The notes under the pieces are model-generated. The model was given only the letters and a program-made list of their open reading frames with translations. It was not told where the DNA came from and ran no database searches. From Fluviibacter sp039805725 (GTDB lineage Bacteria > Pseudomonadota > Gammaproteobacteria > Burkholderiales > Rhodocyclaceae), in the NCBI GenBank assembly GCA_039805725.1, contig JBDLTT010000025.1, forward strand, positions 1 through 29,835: 29,835 bases of DNA, read 5' to 3'. Shown in pieces: positions 7,369 through 15,495 of this stretch (the stretch's first letter is position 1; each line of letters begins with the position of its first letter). The translations under genes and the position numbers were made by a program.

Positions 7369-7743
7369 ATGAAAAAGACGCTAATCCTTTTTGCACATGG
7401 TGCCCGCGATCCGGATTGGGCGCGACCGGTGCAAGCGGTGGCACATCGGTTACAAACCGAGAACCCCGATCTTCCGGTGGTGATTGCGTTCCTGGAGTTC
7501 ATGTCGCCGACGTTACCGGAATCTATTGATGCGATCGTCCGTCAGTCGGGCGACATGACGCAACAGATCGATATCCTGCCGTTTTTTATTGCCCAAGGCG
7601 GACATCTGCGCCAGGAAGTGCCTGTGATGCTGTCTGAAATCCGTGAGCAGCACCCGCAACTTCAGCTCAGGCTGCTGCCGCCCTTGGGTGAATTGCCATC
7701 CGTACAGGATGCAATAGCGATCGCGATTAATCGGCTGCTTTAG
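7369..7743 (+). CDS. Short CbiX/SirB-like chelatase family protein
   Basis: A 124-aa single-domain protein of the CbiX/SirB type, the small class II chelatases that insert Co2+, Fe2+ or Ni2+ into tetrapyrroles. Metal-site residues are seen: His10 in FAHGARD, Glu43 in FLEFM, and His79 in FIAQGGHLRQEVP. Which metal and tetrapyrrole it uses cannot be told; no cobalamin or siroheme genes are near. It follows sspB by 11 nt, probably in the same transcript. Its last 17 bp overlap the end of the convergent TerC gene. Confidence 0.88.
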   Translation: MKKTLILFAHGARDPDWARPVQAVAHRLQTENPDLPVVIAFLEFMSPTLPESIDAIVRQSGDMTQQIDILPFFIAQGGHLRQEVPVMLSEIREQHPQLQLRLLPPLGELPSVQDAIAIAINRLL

Positions 7744-8707
7744 GTTTGATCACCAGGCTGGCGATCATGGTGGCCGCCAAGAGTACCAGCACGATTGCCA
7801 GCGAAACGCCTACCGGGATGTGATAGAAATCCACGATCAGCATCTTGGTGCCGATGAAAGCGAGAATCGCCGCCAGCCCAAATTTGAGCAGATGAAAACG
7901 TTCGGCCATACCAGCCAGCATGAAATAGAGTGCCCGCAATCCGAGAACGGCGAAGATGTTCGAACTCATCACGATGTAAGGGTCATTGGTGACGGCAAAG
8001 ATGGCCGGGATTGAGTCGACGGCAAACATCACGTCTGTCACACCTATCAGTGCCACCACCAGAAACAGCGGGGTATAAACCCGAACCTTGTCTTTGATGA
8101 TGTAGAGGGCGCTACCATGGTATTCGTGTGTAATCGTCAGATGATTGCGCATCCACTTAAGCAGCCTGTTGTTCTCCAGGTCGTGCACTTCCTCATCGGC
8201 GACGACCATTTTGGCGCCTGTATACAGCAGAAATGCGCCAAAGAGATACATGACCCAGCTAAAGCGACTAATCAGCCAGGCGCCAATCAGGATCAGAAGA
8301 ATCCGGAGCACAATCGCTGCGATGATGCCGATCATCAGGGCCTTTTTCTGTTGCGGAAGCGGTACATGAAACGTCGTAAACAGCATCAGAAAAACGAACA
8401 AGTTGTCGACCGAGAGTGATTTTTCAATCAGATATCCGGTCAAAAACTCCCCCGCTTTTACATTGGCCAGAGCGCGACCCTCGGTCAGATCCAGGGATAG
8501 CCAGAGGCCGGCGCAGAAAATCATCGCCAGGCTGACCCAAAGCACAGACCACCGCAGGGCATCCTTAAAGCTGATGATGCGGTTACCTTGGCGGCGCAGC
8601 GACATGAAGTCGGCCCCGAGAGCGGCAGCCACAAAGATCAGAAGCGCACTCCAGGCAAAAGGGGAGTCAATGTGGGGAATCAGGTTTTCTGGCATGGCAG
8701 GGGACAT
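7727..8707 (-). CDS. TerC/Alx family integral membrane protein
   Basis: About 326 aa with eight or more hydrophobic segments, similar along its whole length to E. coli Alx. Conserved TerC features include GYLIEKSLSVDNLFVFL, VMYLFGAFLLYTGAKM and the acidic VTDVMFAVDSIPAIFAV and MLIVDFYHIPVGVSL segments, whose Asp residues are implicated in metal (Mn2+) export in this family. The start is uncertain: the frame is open to a GTG at 8758, with ATGs at 8740, 8707 and 8695 and no strong Shine-Dalgarno. 8707 or 8695 fits the Alx N-terminus best. It is the only protein gene on the - strand, divergent from the hydrolase gene at 8791. I see no yybP-ykoY type manganese riboswitch in the short gap upstream. 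Confidence 0.92.
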   Translation of the reverse strand: MSPAMPENLIPHIDSPFAWSALLIFVAAALGADFMSLRRQGNRIISFKDALRWSVLWVSLAMIFCAGLWLSLDLTEGRALANVKAGEFLTGYLIEKSLSVDNLFVFLMLFTTFHVPLPQQKKALMIGIIAAIVLRILLILIGAWLISRFSWVMYLFGAFLLYTGAKMVVADEEVHDLENNRLLKWMRNHLTITHEYHGSALYIIKDKVRVYTPLFLVVALIGVTDVMFAVDSIPAIFAVTNDPYIVMSSNIFAVLGLRALYFMLAGMAERFHLLKFGLAAILAFIGTKMLIVDFYHIPVGVSLAIVLVLLAATMIASLVIKPKAAD

Positions 8708-8790
8708 ACTCGTGGCAAAATGCGAGGCAATGGTCAGCATTGTGCCACGACTCAGCACCCCAACACTGTACGCGCGGTTACGGAAAGCCT

Positions 8791-9441
8791 ATGAAAGAAC
8801 TCAAATTTGCCATCGTCCCGGTGACGCCCTTTGCACAAAACTGTACGTTGCTCTGGGATGACGCAAGCAAGCGTGGAGCGGTTGTGGATCCCGGTGGTGA
8901 CATTGATCGTCTGCTGGCCGAGATCGACAAGCGTGGTCTTCATGTCGAGAAGATTCTGATTACCCATGGCCATATTGACCATGCCGGTGGTGCTGCCGAT
9001 TTAGCCCGACGTCTCGGTGTACCCATTGAAGGGCCGCAGCAGGAGGATGCCTTCTGGATCCAGGGGATGCCAGCCCAATCCAAGCAGTTTGGATTTCCCC
9101 ATGTTGAGGCTTTCGAGCCGGACCGCTGGCTCAATGATGGCGATACGGTCAGCGTTGCAGGTGAAACGCTATTGGTGATTCACTGTCCGGGTCATACGCC
9201 GGGTCATGTGTGCTTCTACCATGCGCCGACGCGACTGGCGTTGGTGGGTGATGTGCTCTTTCAGCAATCGATTGGTCGTACCGACTTTCCTCGGGGCAAC
9301 CACCAGCAATTGATCAGTTCGATCCGCGATAAGCTATTTCCGCTGGGCGATGATGTACGGTTTGTTCCCGGTCATGGCCCCATGTCGACGTTTGGCGATG
9401 AACGTATCGATAATCCTTATGTTGCAGACGGGCAACGCTAG
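8791..9441 (+). CDS. Metallo-beta-lactamase-fold hydrolase, YcbL/glyoxalase II-like
   Basis: A 216-aa member of the glyoxalase II-like branch of the metallo-beta-lactamase superfamily, the same size as E. coli YcbL (215 aa). Metal ligands are visible: THGHIDH (His59, His61, Asp63, His64), His135 in CPGHTPGH, Asp154 in VGDVLF and His195 in VPGHGP. The physiological substrate is unknown; a lactoylglutathione-type thioester is possible. ATG 8791 has CGGAAAG (8781-8787) just upstream. A longer reading from 8740 would run into the terC promoter region and lacks family support. A DNA glycosylase gene follows after 5 nt. Confidence 0.92.
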   Translation: MKELKFAIVPVTPFAQNCTLLWDDASKRGAVVDPGGDIDRLLAEIDKRGLHVEKILITHGHIDHAGGAADLARRLGVPIEGPQQEDAFWIQGMPAQSKQFGFPHVEAFEPDRWLNDGDTVSVAGETLLVIHCPGHTPGHVCFYHAPTRLALVGDVLFQQSIGRTDFPRGNHQQLISSIRDKLFPLGDDVRFVPGHGPMSTFGDERIDNPYVADGQR

Positions 9442-9446
9442 CTGCG

Positions 9447-10088
9447 ATGGCCGTTAAACCGGGCGAGGTCACTATCCCAGATTACTGGTCCCGGGCTACT
9501 CGGGCATTGTCGCGCAAGGATAAGATCATGGCCGGTCTTATACGCGCATACCCCGATGCCACGCTGTTCTCACGAGGCGACCCTTTTCAGACGCTGTTTC
9601 GCTCGATCGTCGGACAGCAGATTTCGGTGAAGGCGGCAGATAGCGTCTGGGCGCGTGTCTGTGCCATCGTTGAGGCGATCACCCCGGAGGCGGTGTATGC
9701 GAAAGGGGTCGATACCCTGCGTACCTGTGGGCTTTCACAGCGCAAAGCCGAATACGCCCGCGATCTGGCAGCGCATTTTGTGCATGGCCGAATTCATGCG
9801 CGGGATTGGCCGAAGATGCCGGATGACGCCGTGATTGCCGAGCTGACGGCAGTGCGCGGCATCGGCCGCTGGACGGCAGAAATGTTCCTGATTTTTAACC
9901 TGATGCGGCCAGATGTGTTCCCGGTGGATGATATCGGGTTACAAAAGGCGGTTTGGCAGCACTATTTCGCCGGAGAGAAGCAGGGTCTGAGCGCGCTCCG
10001 CGCTCAGGGAGAAGCATGGGCGCCCTGGCGCACCGTCGCCACCTGGTACCTGTGGCGCAGTCTGGATCCGGTGATTGTTAGTTACTGA
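9447..10088 (+). CDS. DNA-3-methyladenine glycosylase II (AlkA-like, HhH-GPD)
   Basis: This 213-aa base-excision repair enzyme removes alkylated purines from DNA. The HhH-GPD fold is visible: FRSIVGQQISVKAA (51-64), the helix-hairpin-helix LTAVRGIGRWTAEMF (133-147), and the catalytic Asp162 in PVDDIGLQKAV. It lacks the N-terminal domain of E. coli AlkA (282 aa), so it belongs to the short class common in betaproteobacteria. It begins 5 nt after the hydrolase gene, and accA follows after a gap with its own promoter. Confidence 0.92.
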   Translation: MAVKPGEVTIPDYWSRATRALSRKDKIMAGLIRAYPDATLFSRGDPFQTLFRSIVGQQISVKAADSVWARVCAIVEAITPEAVYAKGVDTLRTCGLSQRKAEYARDLAAHFVHGRIHARDWPKMPDDAVIAELTAVRGIGRWTAEMFLIFNLMRPDVFPVDDIGLQKAVWQHYFAGEKQGLSALRAQGEAWAPWRTVATWYLWRSLDPVIVSY

Positions 10089-10123
10089 TTGGTTGCGCCG
10101 CATCATGGGCACGGACGCCCCTC

Positions 10124-10132
10124 TGTTAGAAT
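10124..10132 (+). promoter_or_regulatory. Putative extended -10 promoter of accA-tilS
   Basis: TGTTAGAAT combines the extended -10 TG with TAGAAT (10127-10132, five of six). No good -35 is present at 16-18 bp upstream, as is usual for extended -10 promoters. The start would be near 10139, giving a leader of about 28 nt before ATG 10167. Confidence 0.5.
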
Positions 10133-10166
10133 GGAGCCTTAAACCCGATGCAGGATAATTGTGCCG

Positions 10167-11132
10167 ATGAAAACGACGTTTCTCGACTTTGAGCAGCCGA
10201 TCGCCGAACTGGAAAACAAGATCGATGAACTCCGCGCCATGCAGGAGGAATCGGGGGTCGATATTTCCGAAGAAGTTGATCGTCTGGCCGAAAAAAGCCG
10301 CACCCTGTCGCATGACATCTATGCCAAGTTGACGCCGTGGCAAAGTGCGCAGGTGGCGCGTCACCCGCAGCGGCCGTATACGCTCGATTACATTGAGAAT
10401 ATTTTTACCGATTTTCACGAATTGCATGGCGATCGTGCGTTTGCCGATGATACCGCCATCGTTGGTGGCCTGGCGCGGCTGAACGGCGAGCCCTGTGTCG
10501 TCATCGGCCACCAAAAGGGGCGCGATACCAAAGAGAAGATTTACCGTAATTTTGGGATGCCTCGTCCAGAAGGCTATCGCAAGGCGCTGCGCCTGATGAA
10601 GTTGGCCGAAAAGTTCGGTCTGCCCGTCTTTACCTTTGTCGATACCCCAGGTGCTTACCCGGGTATTGGTGCCGAAGAGCGTGGTCAGTCGGAAGCTATC
10701 GGCCGCAACCTATTGGTCATGGCGGAACTCAAGACGCCGATTATTGTGACCGTCATTGGCGAAGGTGGTTCCGGTGGCGCATTGGCCATTGCCGTGGGCG
10801 ACGAAGTATTGATGCTGCAACATTCCACCTATTCGGTCATTTCACCGGAAGGTTGTGCCACCATTCTGTGGAAGAGCGCCGAAAAGGCCTCTGAGGCCGC
10901 CGAGATCATGGGCATCACTGCCGGTCGTTTGAAAGGACTTGGCTTAATCGATCAGGTGGTTGAAGAAACGCCGGGCGGCGCGCATCGCGATGTCGTTGGT
11001 ATGGCCAAGAACCTCAAGCAGGCACTTGAGCAAGCACTGAAACGTGTGGATGGTCTCGATCACGACGCATTGGTGCGCCGTCGTATTGATCGTCTGATGG
11101 CCTACGGCGCCTTTGAGACCGTCACCGCCTGA
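10167..11132 (+). CDS. accA: Acetyl-CoA carboxylase carboxyltransferase subunit alpha
   Basis: AccA (321 aa; E. coli 319) pairs with AccD to move the carboxyl group from carboxybiotin to acetyl-CoA, the first committed step of fatty acid synthesis. Visible: the coiled N-terminus (FLDFEQPIAELENKI), HPQRPYTLDYI, the crotonase-fold core with FVDTPGAYPGIGAEERGQ, and the oxyanion region GEGGSGGALAIAVGD followed by SVISPEGCATILWK. ATG 10167 gives the conserved MKTTFLDFEQPI start; a GTG two codons upstream is less likely. tilS follows after 23 bp. Confidence 0.97.
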   Translation: MKTTFLDFEQPIAELENKIDELRAMQEESGVDISEEVDRLAEKSRTLSHDIYAKLTPWQSAQVARHPQRPYTLDYIENIFTDFHELHGDRAFADDTAIVGGLARLNGEPCVVIGHQKGRDTKEKIYRNFGMPRPEGYRKALRLMKLAEKFGLPVFTFVDTPGAYPGIGAEERGQSEAIGRNLLVMAELKTPIIVTVIGEGGSGGALAIAVGDEVLMLQHSTYSVISPEGCATILWKSAEKASEAAEIMGITAGRLKGLGLIDQVVEETPGGAHRDVVGMAKNLKQALEQALKRVDGLDHDALVRRRIDRLMAYGAFETVTA

Positions 11133-11155
11133 GTGCGCGCAACCCGGTTGACGGT

Positions 11156-12466
11156 ATGACAACCGGCCAAGATCAGATTCTGTCAGCAGTCCGCACGACA
11201 CTCGCGATCCACCGGGGATGCGAGGGTCATGTATGCGTGGGTCTTTCTGGCGGGCTCGATTCGGTCGTGCTGTTATACGCCTTGGCGCAATTACGGGATG
11301 AAACGCCATTTCAATTATCGGCGCTACACGTTCACCATGGGCTCTCACCCAATGCAGATCAGTGGGCCGCTTTCTGCCGTAGCCTGTGTGAAGAATTAAG
11401 GATCTCCTGTGAGGTCATCCGCCTCGAATTGCCGGATTCCTCAGGCAAGGGTCTGGAGCGGGTAGCGCGCGAGGCGCGATATGAGGCTTTTGCGGCGGCA
11501 CCCGGTGACATTCTCTGCCTGGCGCATCACCAGAATGATCGGGCAGAAACCTTGCTGTTGAACTTGTTTCGGGGATCGGGCGCCACGGGCTTAGTGGGCG
11601 TGCCGAATGTACGTCAGTTAGGACAAAAAACGCTCGTCCGACCCTTTTTCGAGATATCTCGGGCGGCCTTGGTGGCCTGGGCTACTGCGCGCCAGTTGCG
11701 CTGGATCGAGGACGAGAGTAACCAGAATCTCGCTTTCCGCCGCAACTATGTGCGCCATCGCATCCTGCCCGCCATTGCCGAGATGTATCCGGGTGTGGTC
11801 AGCGTTCTGGCGCGCACATCCGCACAAATGTCAGAACAGGCCGCGTTACTGAATCGTTTGGCTGAGCACGATGCCCAGCTCTGTCGTGATCAGGAGGGGT
11901 ACTTGTCCGTGTCGCGGCTACAGCAACTGCCGGAGGCCGCTGTGCGCAACATCCTGCGTTATCGCTTTGCTGGTGTGGGCATTCAGATTCCGGCAGCCCG
12001 ACGTCTCCGGGAATTTTCGGCGCAGTTAATGATGGCACAAAGCGACAGCGAGGCCTTTGTCAGGATGGGATCCATCGGGGTGCATCTCTGGCGCGACCGG
12101 ATCTGGATCGACCGCGCGATGGATCAAAGATGTCCTAGCCCAGTCGCGCTTCGGAATGGGATATTTGACTGGCCGGATGGCCAGCTTGAAATCGCTGGCG
12201 TTGTAGCTAATGATGATGGCCTACATATCGTCCCTTTGGGGCACGGTCAACGCTTTCACCCTGAGGGACGTTGCCATGATCGGGTGAGTGAATTGCTCAG
12301 AGAAAAGGGTGTGCCACCCTGGGTACGTCCCCGGTTACCAGGGCTCTGGAGAGAGGGTGCTCTGGTTTGGGTTGCGCATCTTGGATGGTCGGATCGCGTG
12401 GAACAAAAATTGTTCAACGCGCAATCACAGCTCGTTTGGAAGCCGTGTTACGGCATGTCGTTATAA
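11156..12466 (+). CDS. tilS: tRNA(Ile)-lysidine synthase
   Basis: TilS (436 aa) attaches lysine to C34 of the CAU-anticodon tRNA-Ile using ATP, so that it reads AUA and is charged with isoleucine. The PP-loop SGGLDS is at 31-36, followed by HVHHGLSPNAD and the LAHHQNDRAETLLLNLFRGSG segment of the N-type ATP pyrophosphatase domain (to about 205). The middle and C-terminal tRNA-binding domains follow (about 250-430). The accA-tilS pairing is common in betaproteobacteria. A perfect TATAAT (12462-12467) overlaps the stop codon. Confidence 0.95.
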   Translation: MTTGQDQILSAVRTTLAIHRGCEGHVCVGLSGGLDSVVLLYALAQLRDETPFQLSALHVHHGLSPNADQWAAFCRSLCEELRISCEVIRLELPDSSGKGLERVAREARYEAFAAAPGDILCLAHHQNDRAETLLLNLFRGSGATGLVGVPNVRQLGQKTLVRPFFEISRAALVAWATARQLRWIEDESNQNLAFRRNYVRHRILPAIAEMYPGVVSVLARTSAQMSEQAALLNRLAEHDAQLCRDQEGYLSVSRLQQLPEAAVRNILRYRFAGVGIQIPAARRLREFSAQLMMAQSDSEAFVRMGSIGVHLWRDRIWIDRAMDQRCPSPVALRNGIFDWPDGQLEIAGVVANDDGLHIVPLGHGQRFHPEGRCHDRVSELLREKGVPPWVRPRLPGLWREGALVWVAHLGWSDRVEQKLFNAQSQLVWKPCYGMSL

Positions 12467-12467
12467 T
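12462..12467 (+). promoter_or_regulatory. Perfect -10 hexamer overlapping the tilS stop
   Basis: TATAAT at 12462-12467 includes the tilS TAA. A convincing -35 is absent. A start near 12474 would produce a leader of about 110 nt before the antiporter gene, beginning with a possible hairpin (12475-12481 with 12502-12508). A competing promoter lies 34 bp downstream. Confidence 0.35.
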
Positions 12468-12495
12468 CGATCGATGCAATCGTCCATCAAGAACG

Positions 12496-12525
12496 TTGAC
12501 TGATTGCGTATTTTGTTTCTATGCT
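12496..12525 (+). promoter_or_regulatory. Putative promoter of the Na+/H+ antiporter gene
   Basis: TTGACT (12496-12501, five of six) is separated by 18 bp from TATGCT (12520-12525, four of six). The start near 12532 gives a leader of about 55 nt. A hairpin at 12529-12546 (stem with one bulge, GCG loop) would lie at or just before the 5' end. Confidence 0.45.
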
Positions 12526-12585
12526 GAACAGTCCCTGCGAGGGCTGGTTGAAATATATTACCAAGATTTTTAGAGTGGTCTGAGC

Positions 12586-13854
12586 ATGACACAGCTGTTA
12601 TCAACGATTGAACTATTGGCTACGGCAATTTTTGCTGTGGCCATTCTTCATACGTTCTCAACCAAAATTTTTGCCCATCTGGCGCATGTGCAGCCGGCGC
12701 ATGCCGGTTTTTGGCATTTGCTCAGTGAGGTTGAGGTTGTTTTTGGGTTCTGGGCATTCGTTTTTATAGTGTTGGTGTTCTTTGCATTAGGTAAAACGAC
12801 AGCCCTAAACTATCTTGAAACCAGAAGCTTTACGGAACCTTTTTTTGTATTTGCCATCATGGTAATTGCCGCAAGCCGTCCAATACTGAAGGCGGTGGAA
12901 ATGGCTGTTAAAGCGCTAGCGCGCATGATTCCGACGGATCGCTCCCTGGCGATTTTCTTTCTATGTTTGTTTGTGTTGCCACTTATGGGTTCGCTGATCA
13001 CCGAGCCCGGAGCAATGACCCTTGCGGCTTTGATGCTGAAAGAAGGCTTTTATCGGCACGGGCTTTCCCGTCAACTCAAGTACGCCACACTCGCAGTACT
13101 TTTTGTGAATGTATCGGTTGGGGGAACGTTGACGAATTTCGCGGCGCCGCCCGTGTTGATGGCGGCAGACGCCTGGGGGTGGAGCTCTTATTACATGCTG
13201 ATCAATTTTGGTTGGAAGTCGGCATTAGCAGTTTGTTTTAATGCACTATTTGTCACCTGGTATTTCAGGAAGGAAATTTCTGCCAAGGGGAAACTTCCTG
13301 TGACTGAGAAAGACCAGCGTGTCCCTAAGATCGTGGTCGCTGTCCATTTGGTATTTTTGGCAGGGGTTGTTGCCTTCTCCCACCATCCTGTGGTGTTCCT
13401 GGGGTTGTTCTTGTTCTTCCTGGGGTATACCGAGGCTTATAGTCGTTATCAGGATCGTTTGTTGCTCAGAGAGGCCCTAATGGTTGCCTTCTTTCTATCG
13501 GGCCTCGTTGTACTCGGTGGTTTACAGCAGTGGTGGCTTCAACCGGCCATTTCCGATGTGGAACCCACCGCCATATTTTTTATCGCTACAGGGCTGACAG
13601 CCATTACCGATAACGCGGCATTGACCTATCTGGCATCCCTGATCCAGGGTGTTAGTACCGAGTTCAAGCATGCCGTCATGGCCGGTGCGGTTGCGGGCGG
13701 TGGTTTGACGGTGATTGCCAATGCCCCTAATCCTGCGGGAATGTCGATTCTTCGATCAGATTTTGACGATCAAGCTGTCAGCCCGTTAGGGCTTCTATTG
13801 TCGGCAACCCCCCCCACCATCGTGGTCGTCTGTTCATTCCTTTTTTTGGGTTAG
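12586..13854 (+). CDS. Putative Na+/H+ antiporter (DUF1504/Na_H_antiport_3-type)
   Basis: A 422-aa polytopic membrane protein with about ten to twelve hydrophobic segments. I recognise it as the predicted Na+/H+ antiporter family found in proteobacteria and chlamydiae. Conserved-looking stretches are the acidic HLLSEVEVVFGFWAF (44-58), LITEPGAMTLAALML, VSVGGTLTNFAAPPVLMAA, and ITDNAALTYLASLIQG followed by NAPNPAGM. The paired repeats with TN-AAP and TDNAALT resemble ion-transporter superfamily cores. Transported ions are not proven. Its base composition is lower in G+C than its neighbours (hand count 12601-12840: about 45%), and it stands alone between tilS and ndk with its own promoter region, so it may be an acquired or mobile-order gene. 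Confidence 0.85.
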   Translation: MTQLLSTIELLATAIFAVAILHTFSTKIFAHLAHVQPAHAGFWHLLSEVEVVFGFWAFVFIVLVFFALGKTTALNYLETRSFTEPFFVFAIMVIAASRPILKAVEMAVKALARMIPTDRSLAIFFLCLFVLPLMGSLITEPGAMTLAALMLKEGFYRHGLSRQLKYATLAVLFVNVSVGGTLTNFAAPPVLMAADAWGWSSYYMLINFGWKSALAVCFNALFVTWYFRKEISAKGKLPVTEKDQRVPKIVVAVHLVFLAGVVAFSHHPVVFLGLFLFFLGYTEAYSRYQDRLLLREALMVAFFLSGLVVLGGLQQWWLQPAISDVEPTAIFFIATGLTAITDNAALTYLASLIQGVSTEFKHAVMAGAVAGGGLTVIANAPNPAGMSILRSDFDDQAVSPLGLLLSATPPTIVVVCSFLFLG

Positions 13855-13878
13855 TCAATCGTGGGTTTTACGGCGGTT

Positions 13879-13893
13879 TTGTGCGGCGCACAA
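13879..13893 (+). terminator. Weak hairpin after the antiporter gene
   Basis: TTGTGC (13879-13884) pairs perfectly with GCACAA (13888-13893) across a GGC loop, followed by the moderately T-rich GCTTTGTTTC. The stem is short and the T tract broken, so termination would be inefficient. Confidence 0.3.
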
Positions 13894-13903
13894 GCTTTGT
13901 TTC

Positions 13904-13912
13904 TGATAAAAT
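13904..13912 (+). promoter_or_regulatory. Putative extended -10 promoter of ndk
   Basis: TGATAAAAT carries the extended -10 TG and TAAAAT (13907-13912, five of six). The expected -35 position is occupied by a GC-rich sequence. The start near 13919 leaves about 35 nt to ndk. It could drive the long co-directional run that follows. Confidence 0.5.
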
Positions 13913-13953
13913 TGTCTTTTTTATCAATCCGCTGATTCACCTACGGAGTTTTT

Positions 13954-14379
13954 ATGGCCATCCAACGCACCCTTTCCATCATTAAACCTGATGCCGTCGC
14001 CAAAAATGTCATCGGTCAGATTATTGCCCGTTTTGAAGGCGCTGGCCTGAAGGTCGTCGCCGGCCGTCTGGTGCATCTGTCAGCTGCTGAAGCCGGCCAG
14101 TTCTATGCGGTGCACAAAGAGCGCCCTTTCTTCAAAGATCTGGTTGAGTTCATGACCTCGGGCCCGGTGTTCGTGCAAGTACTGGAAGGTGAAGACGCCA
14201 TCGCCAAGAACCGTGAGCTGATGGGCGCGACCGATCCGAAAAAGGCTGCGCCGGGTACCATTCGTGCCGATTTCGCCGAGTCGATCGATGCCAATGCCGT
14301 GCACGGCTCTGATGCACCGGAAACCGCCGCCGTTGAAGTGGCGTTCTTCTTCCCGGGCATGAACATCTACAGCCGCTAA
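13954..14379 (+). CDS. ndk: Nucleoside diphosphate kinase
   Basis: Ndk (141 aa) transfers the gamma phosphate between nucleoside triphosphates and diphosphates through a phosphohistidine. The catalytic His117 sits in NAVHGSD, Lys11 in IIKPDAV binds phosphate, and Arg87 and Arg104 are at expected nucleotide-contact positions. Length matches the family. CGGAG (13944-13948) precedes ATG 13954. rlmN follows after 21 bp, the usual order. Confidence 0.98.
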   Translation: MAIQRTLSIIKPDAVAKNVIGQIIARFEGAGLKVVAGRLVHLSAAEAGQFYAVHKERPFFKDLVEFMTSGPVFVQVLEGEDAIAKNRELMGATDPKKAAPGTIRADFAESIDANAVHGSDAPETAAVEVAFFFPGMNIYSR

Positions 14380-14400
14380 GTTATCGCAACAGCTGTAACG

Positions 14401-15495
14401 ATGCAGAACCTGCTCGACCTTGATTTGGCCGGGCTCAAAGCCTGGTTGGCCCAGATCGGCGAAAAGCCTTTCCGGGCCAATCAGCTTTTGCGCTGGATCT
14501 ATTCGCGGGGTGAAAGTGATTTTGCCGCGATGACCGATCTCGCGCGGACATTTCGTGAACGTCTGCCCGAAGTGGCGGAAATCCGTTTGCCGAAGATTGT
14601 CTCCGACAAGATCTCTGACGATGGTACCCGTAAGTTCCTGATGGACGTGGGCGCCAGCAATCTCATTGAAACTGTTTTTATTCCGGAGGCGGATCGCGGC
14701 ACTCTGTGTGTTTCCACACAGGTGGGTTGCGCGCTGGACTGTTCTTTTTGCTCAACCGGTAAACAGGGCTTCAACCGCAATCTCACTACTGCCGAAATCA
14801 TTGGTCAGCTATGGTTGGCCAATCAGGCTCTGGGTTTCGATCCGGCGGGCGACCGCATTATCTCCAACGTGGTCATTATGGGTATGGGTGAGCCGCTCGC
14901 CAACTTTGAGGCGTTGGTGCCGGCGTTGAATCTGATGCTGGATGATCATGCCTATGGCTTGTCGCGCCGTCGTGTGACGGTGTCAACCTCGGGCATTGTG
15001 CCTGCCATGGATCGACTGAGAAAGGCTTGCCCGACGGCGTTGGCCGTGTCACTGCATGCGCCAAATGATGCGCTGCGCGATGTGTTGGTGCCGATCAACC
15101 AGAAATACCCGCTGGCCGAGCTGATGGCGGCCTGCAAGCGTTACCTCGAAAACGCGCCGCGTGATTTCATCACCTTTGAATACGTCATGCTGGATGGCGT
15201 GAACGATAGTCCGGCACAGGCGCGCGAGCTTGTTGCCTTGGTGGGCAAGGCGAAGATTCATTGCAAGTTCAATCTGATTCCGTTCAACCCCTTTCCCGGT
15301 AGCCCGTATCGCCGATCGAGCCACCAACGGATTTCGGCCTTTGCCAATGTGCTGATCGGTGCCGGTTATGTGACGACGACGCGAAAGACTCGTGGTGACG
15401 ACATTGATGCCGCTTGCGGCCAACTGGCCGGTCAGGTGCAGGATAAAACACGCCGTACCCAACACCTCAAGATCGTGAGCGAGGTAGGGTCATAA
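14401..15495 (+). CDS. rlmN: Dual-specificity 23S rRNA A2503 / tRNA A37 C2-methyltransferase
   Basis: RlmN (364 aa) is a radical SAM enzyme that methylates C2 of A2503 in 23S rRNA and of A37 in some tRNAs. The radical SAM cluster is CALDCSFC (Cys110, 114, 117). The two cysteines of its special mechanism are present: Cys103, seven residues before the cluster like E. coli Cys118, and Cys339 in DIDAACGQL, equivalent to the methyl-carrying Cys355. GMGEPLANFE is also conserved. Its stop codon overlaps the pilF start by one base (TAATG). Confidence 0.97.
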   Translation: MQNLLDLDLAGLKAWLAQIGEKPFRANQLLRWIYSRGESDFAAMTDLARTFRERLPEVAEIRLPKIVSDKISDDGTRKFLMDVGASNLIETVFIPEADRGTLCVSTQVGCALDCSFCSTGKQGFNRNLTTAEIIGQLWLANQALGFDPAGDRIISNVVIMGMGEPLANFEALVPALNLMLDDHAYGLSRRRVTVSTSGIVPAMDRLRKACPTALAVSLHAPNDALRDVLVPINQKYPLAELMAACKRYLENAPRDFITFEYVMLDGVNDSPAQARELVALVGKAKIHCKFNLIPFNPFPGSPYRRSSHQRISAFANVLIGAGYVTTTRKTRGDDIDAACGQLAGQVQDKTRRTQHLKIVSEVGS

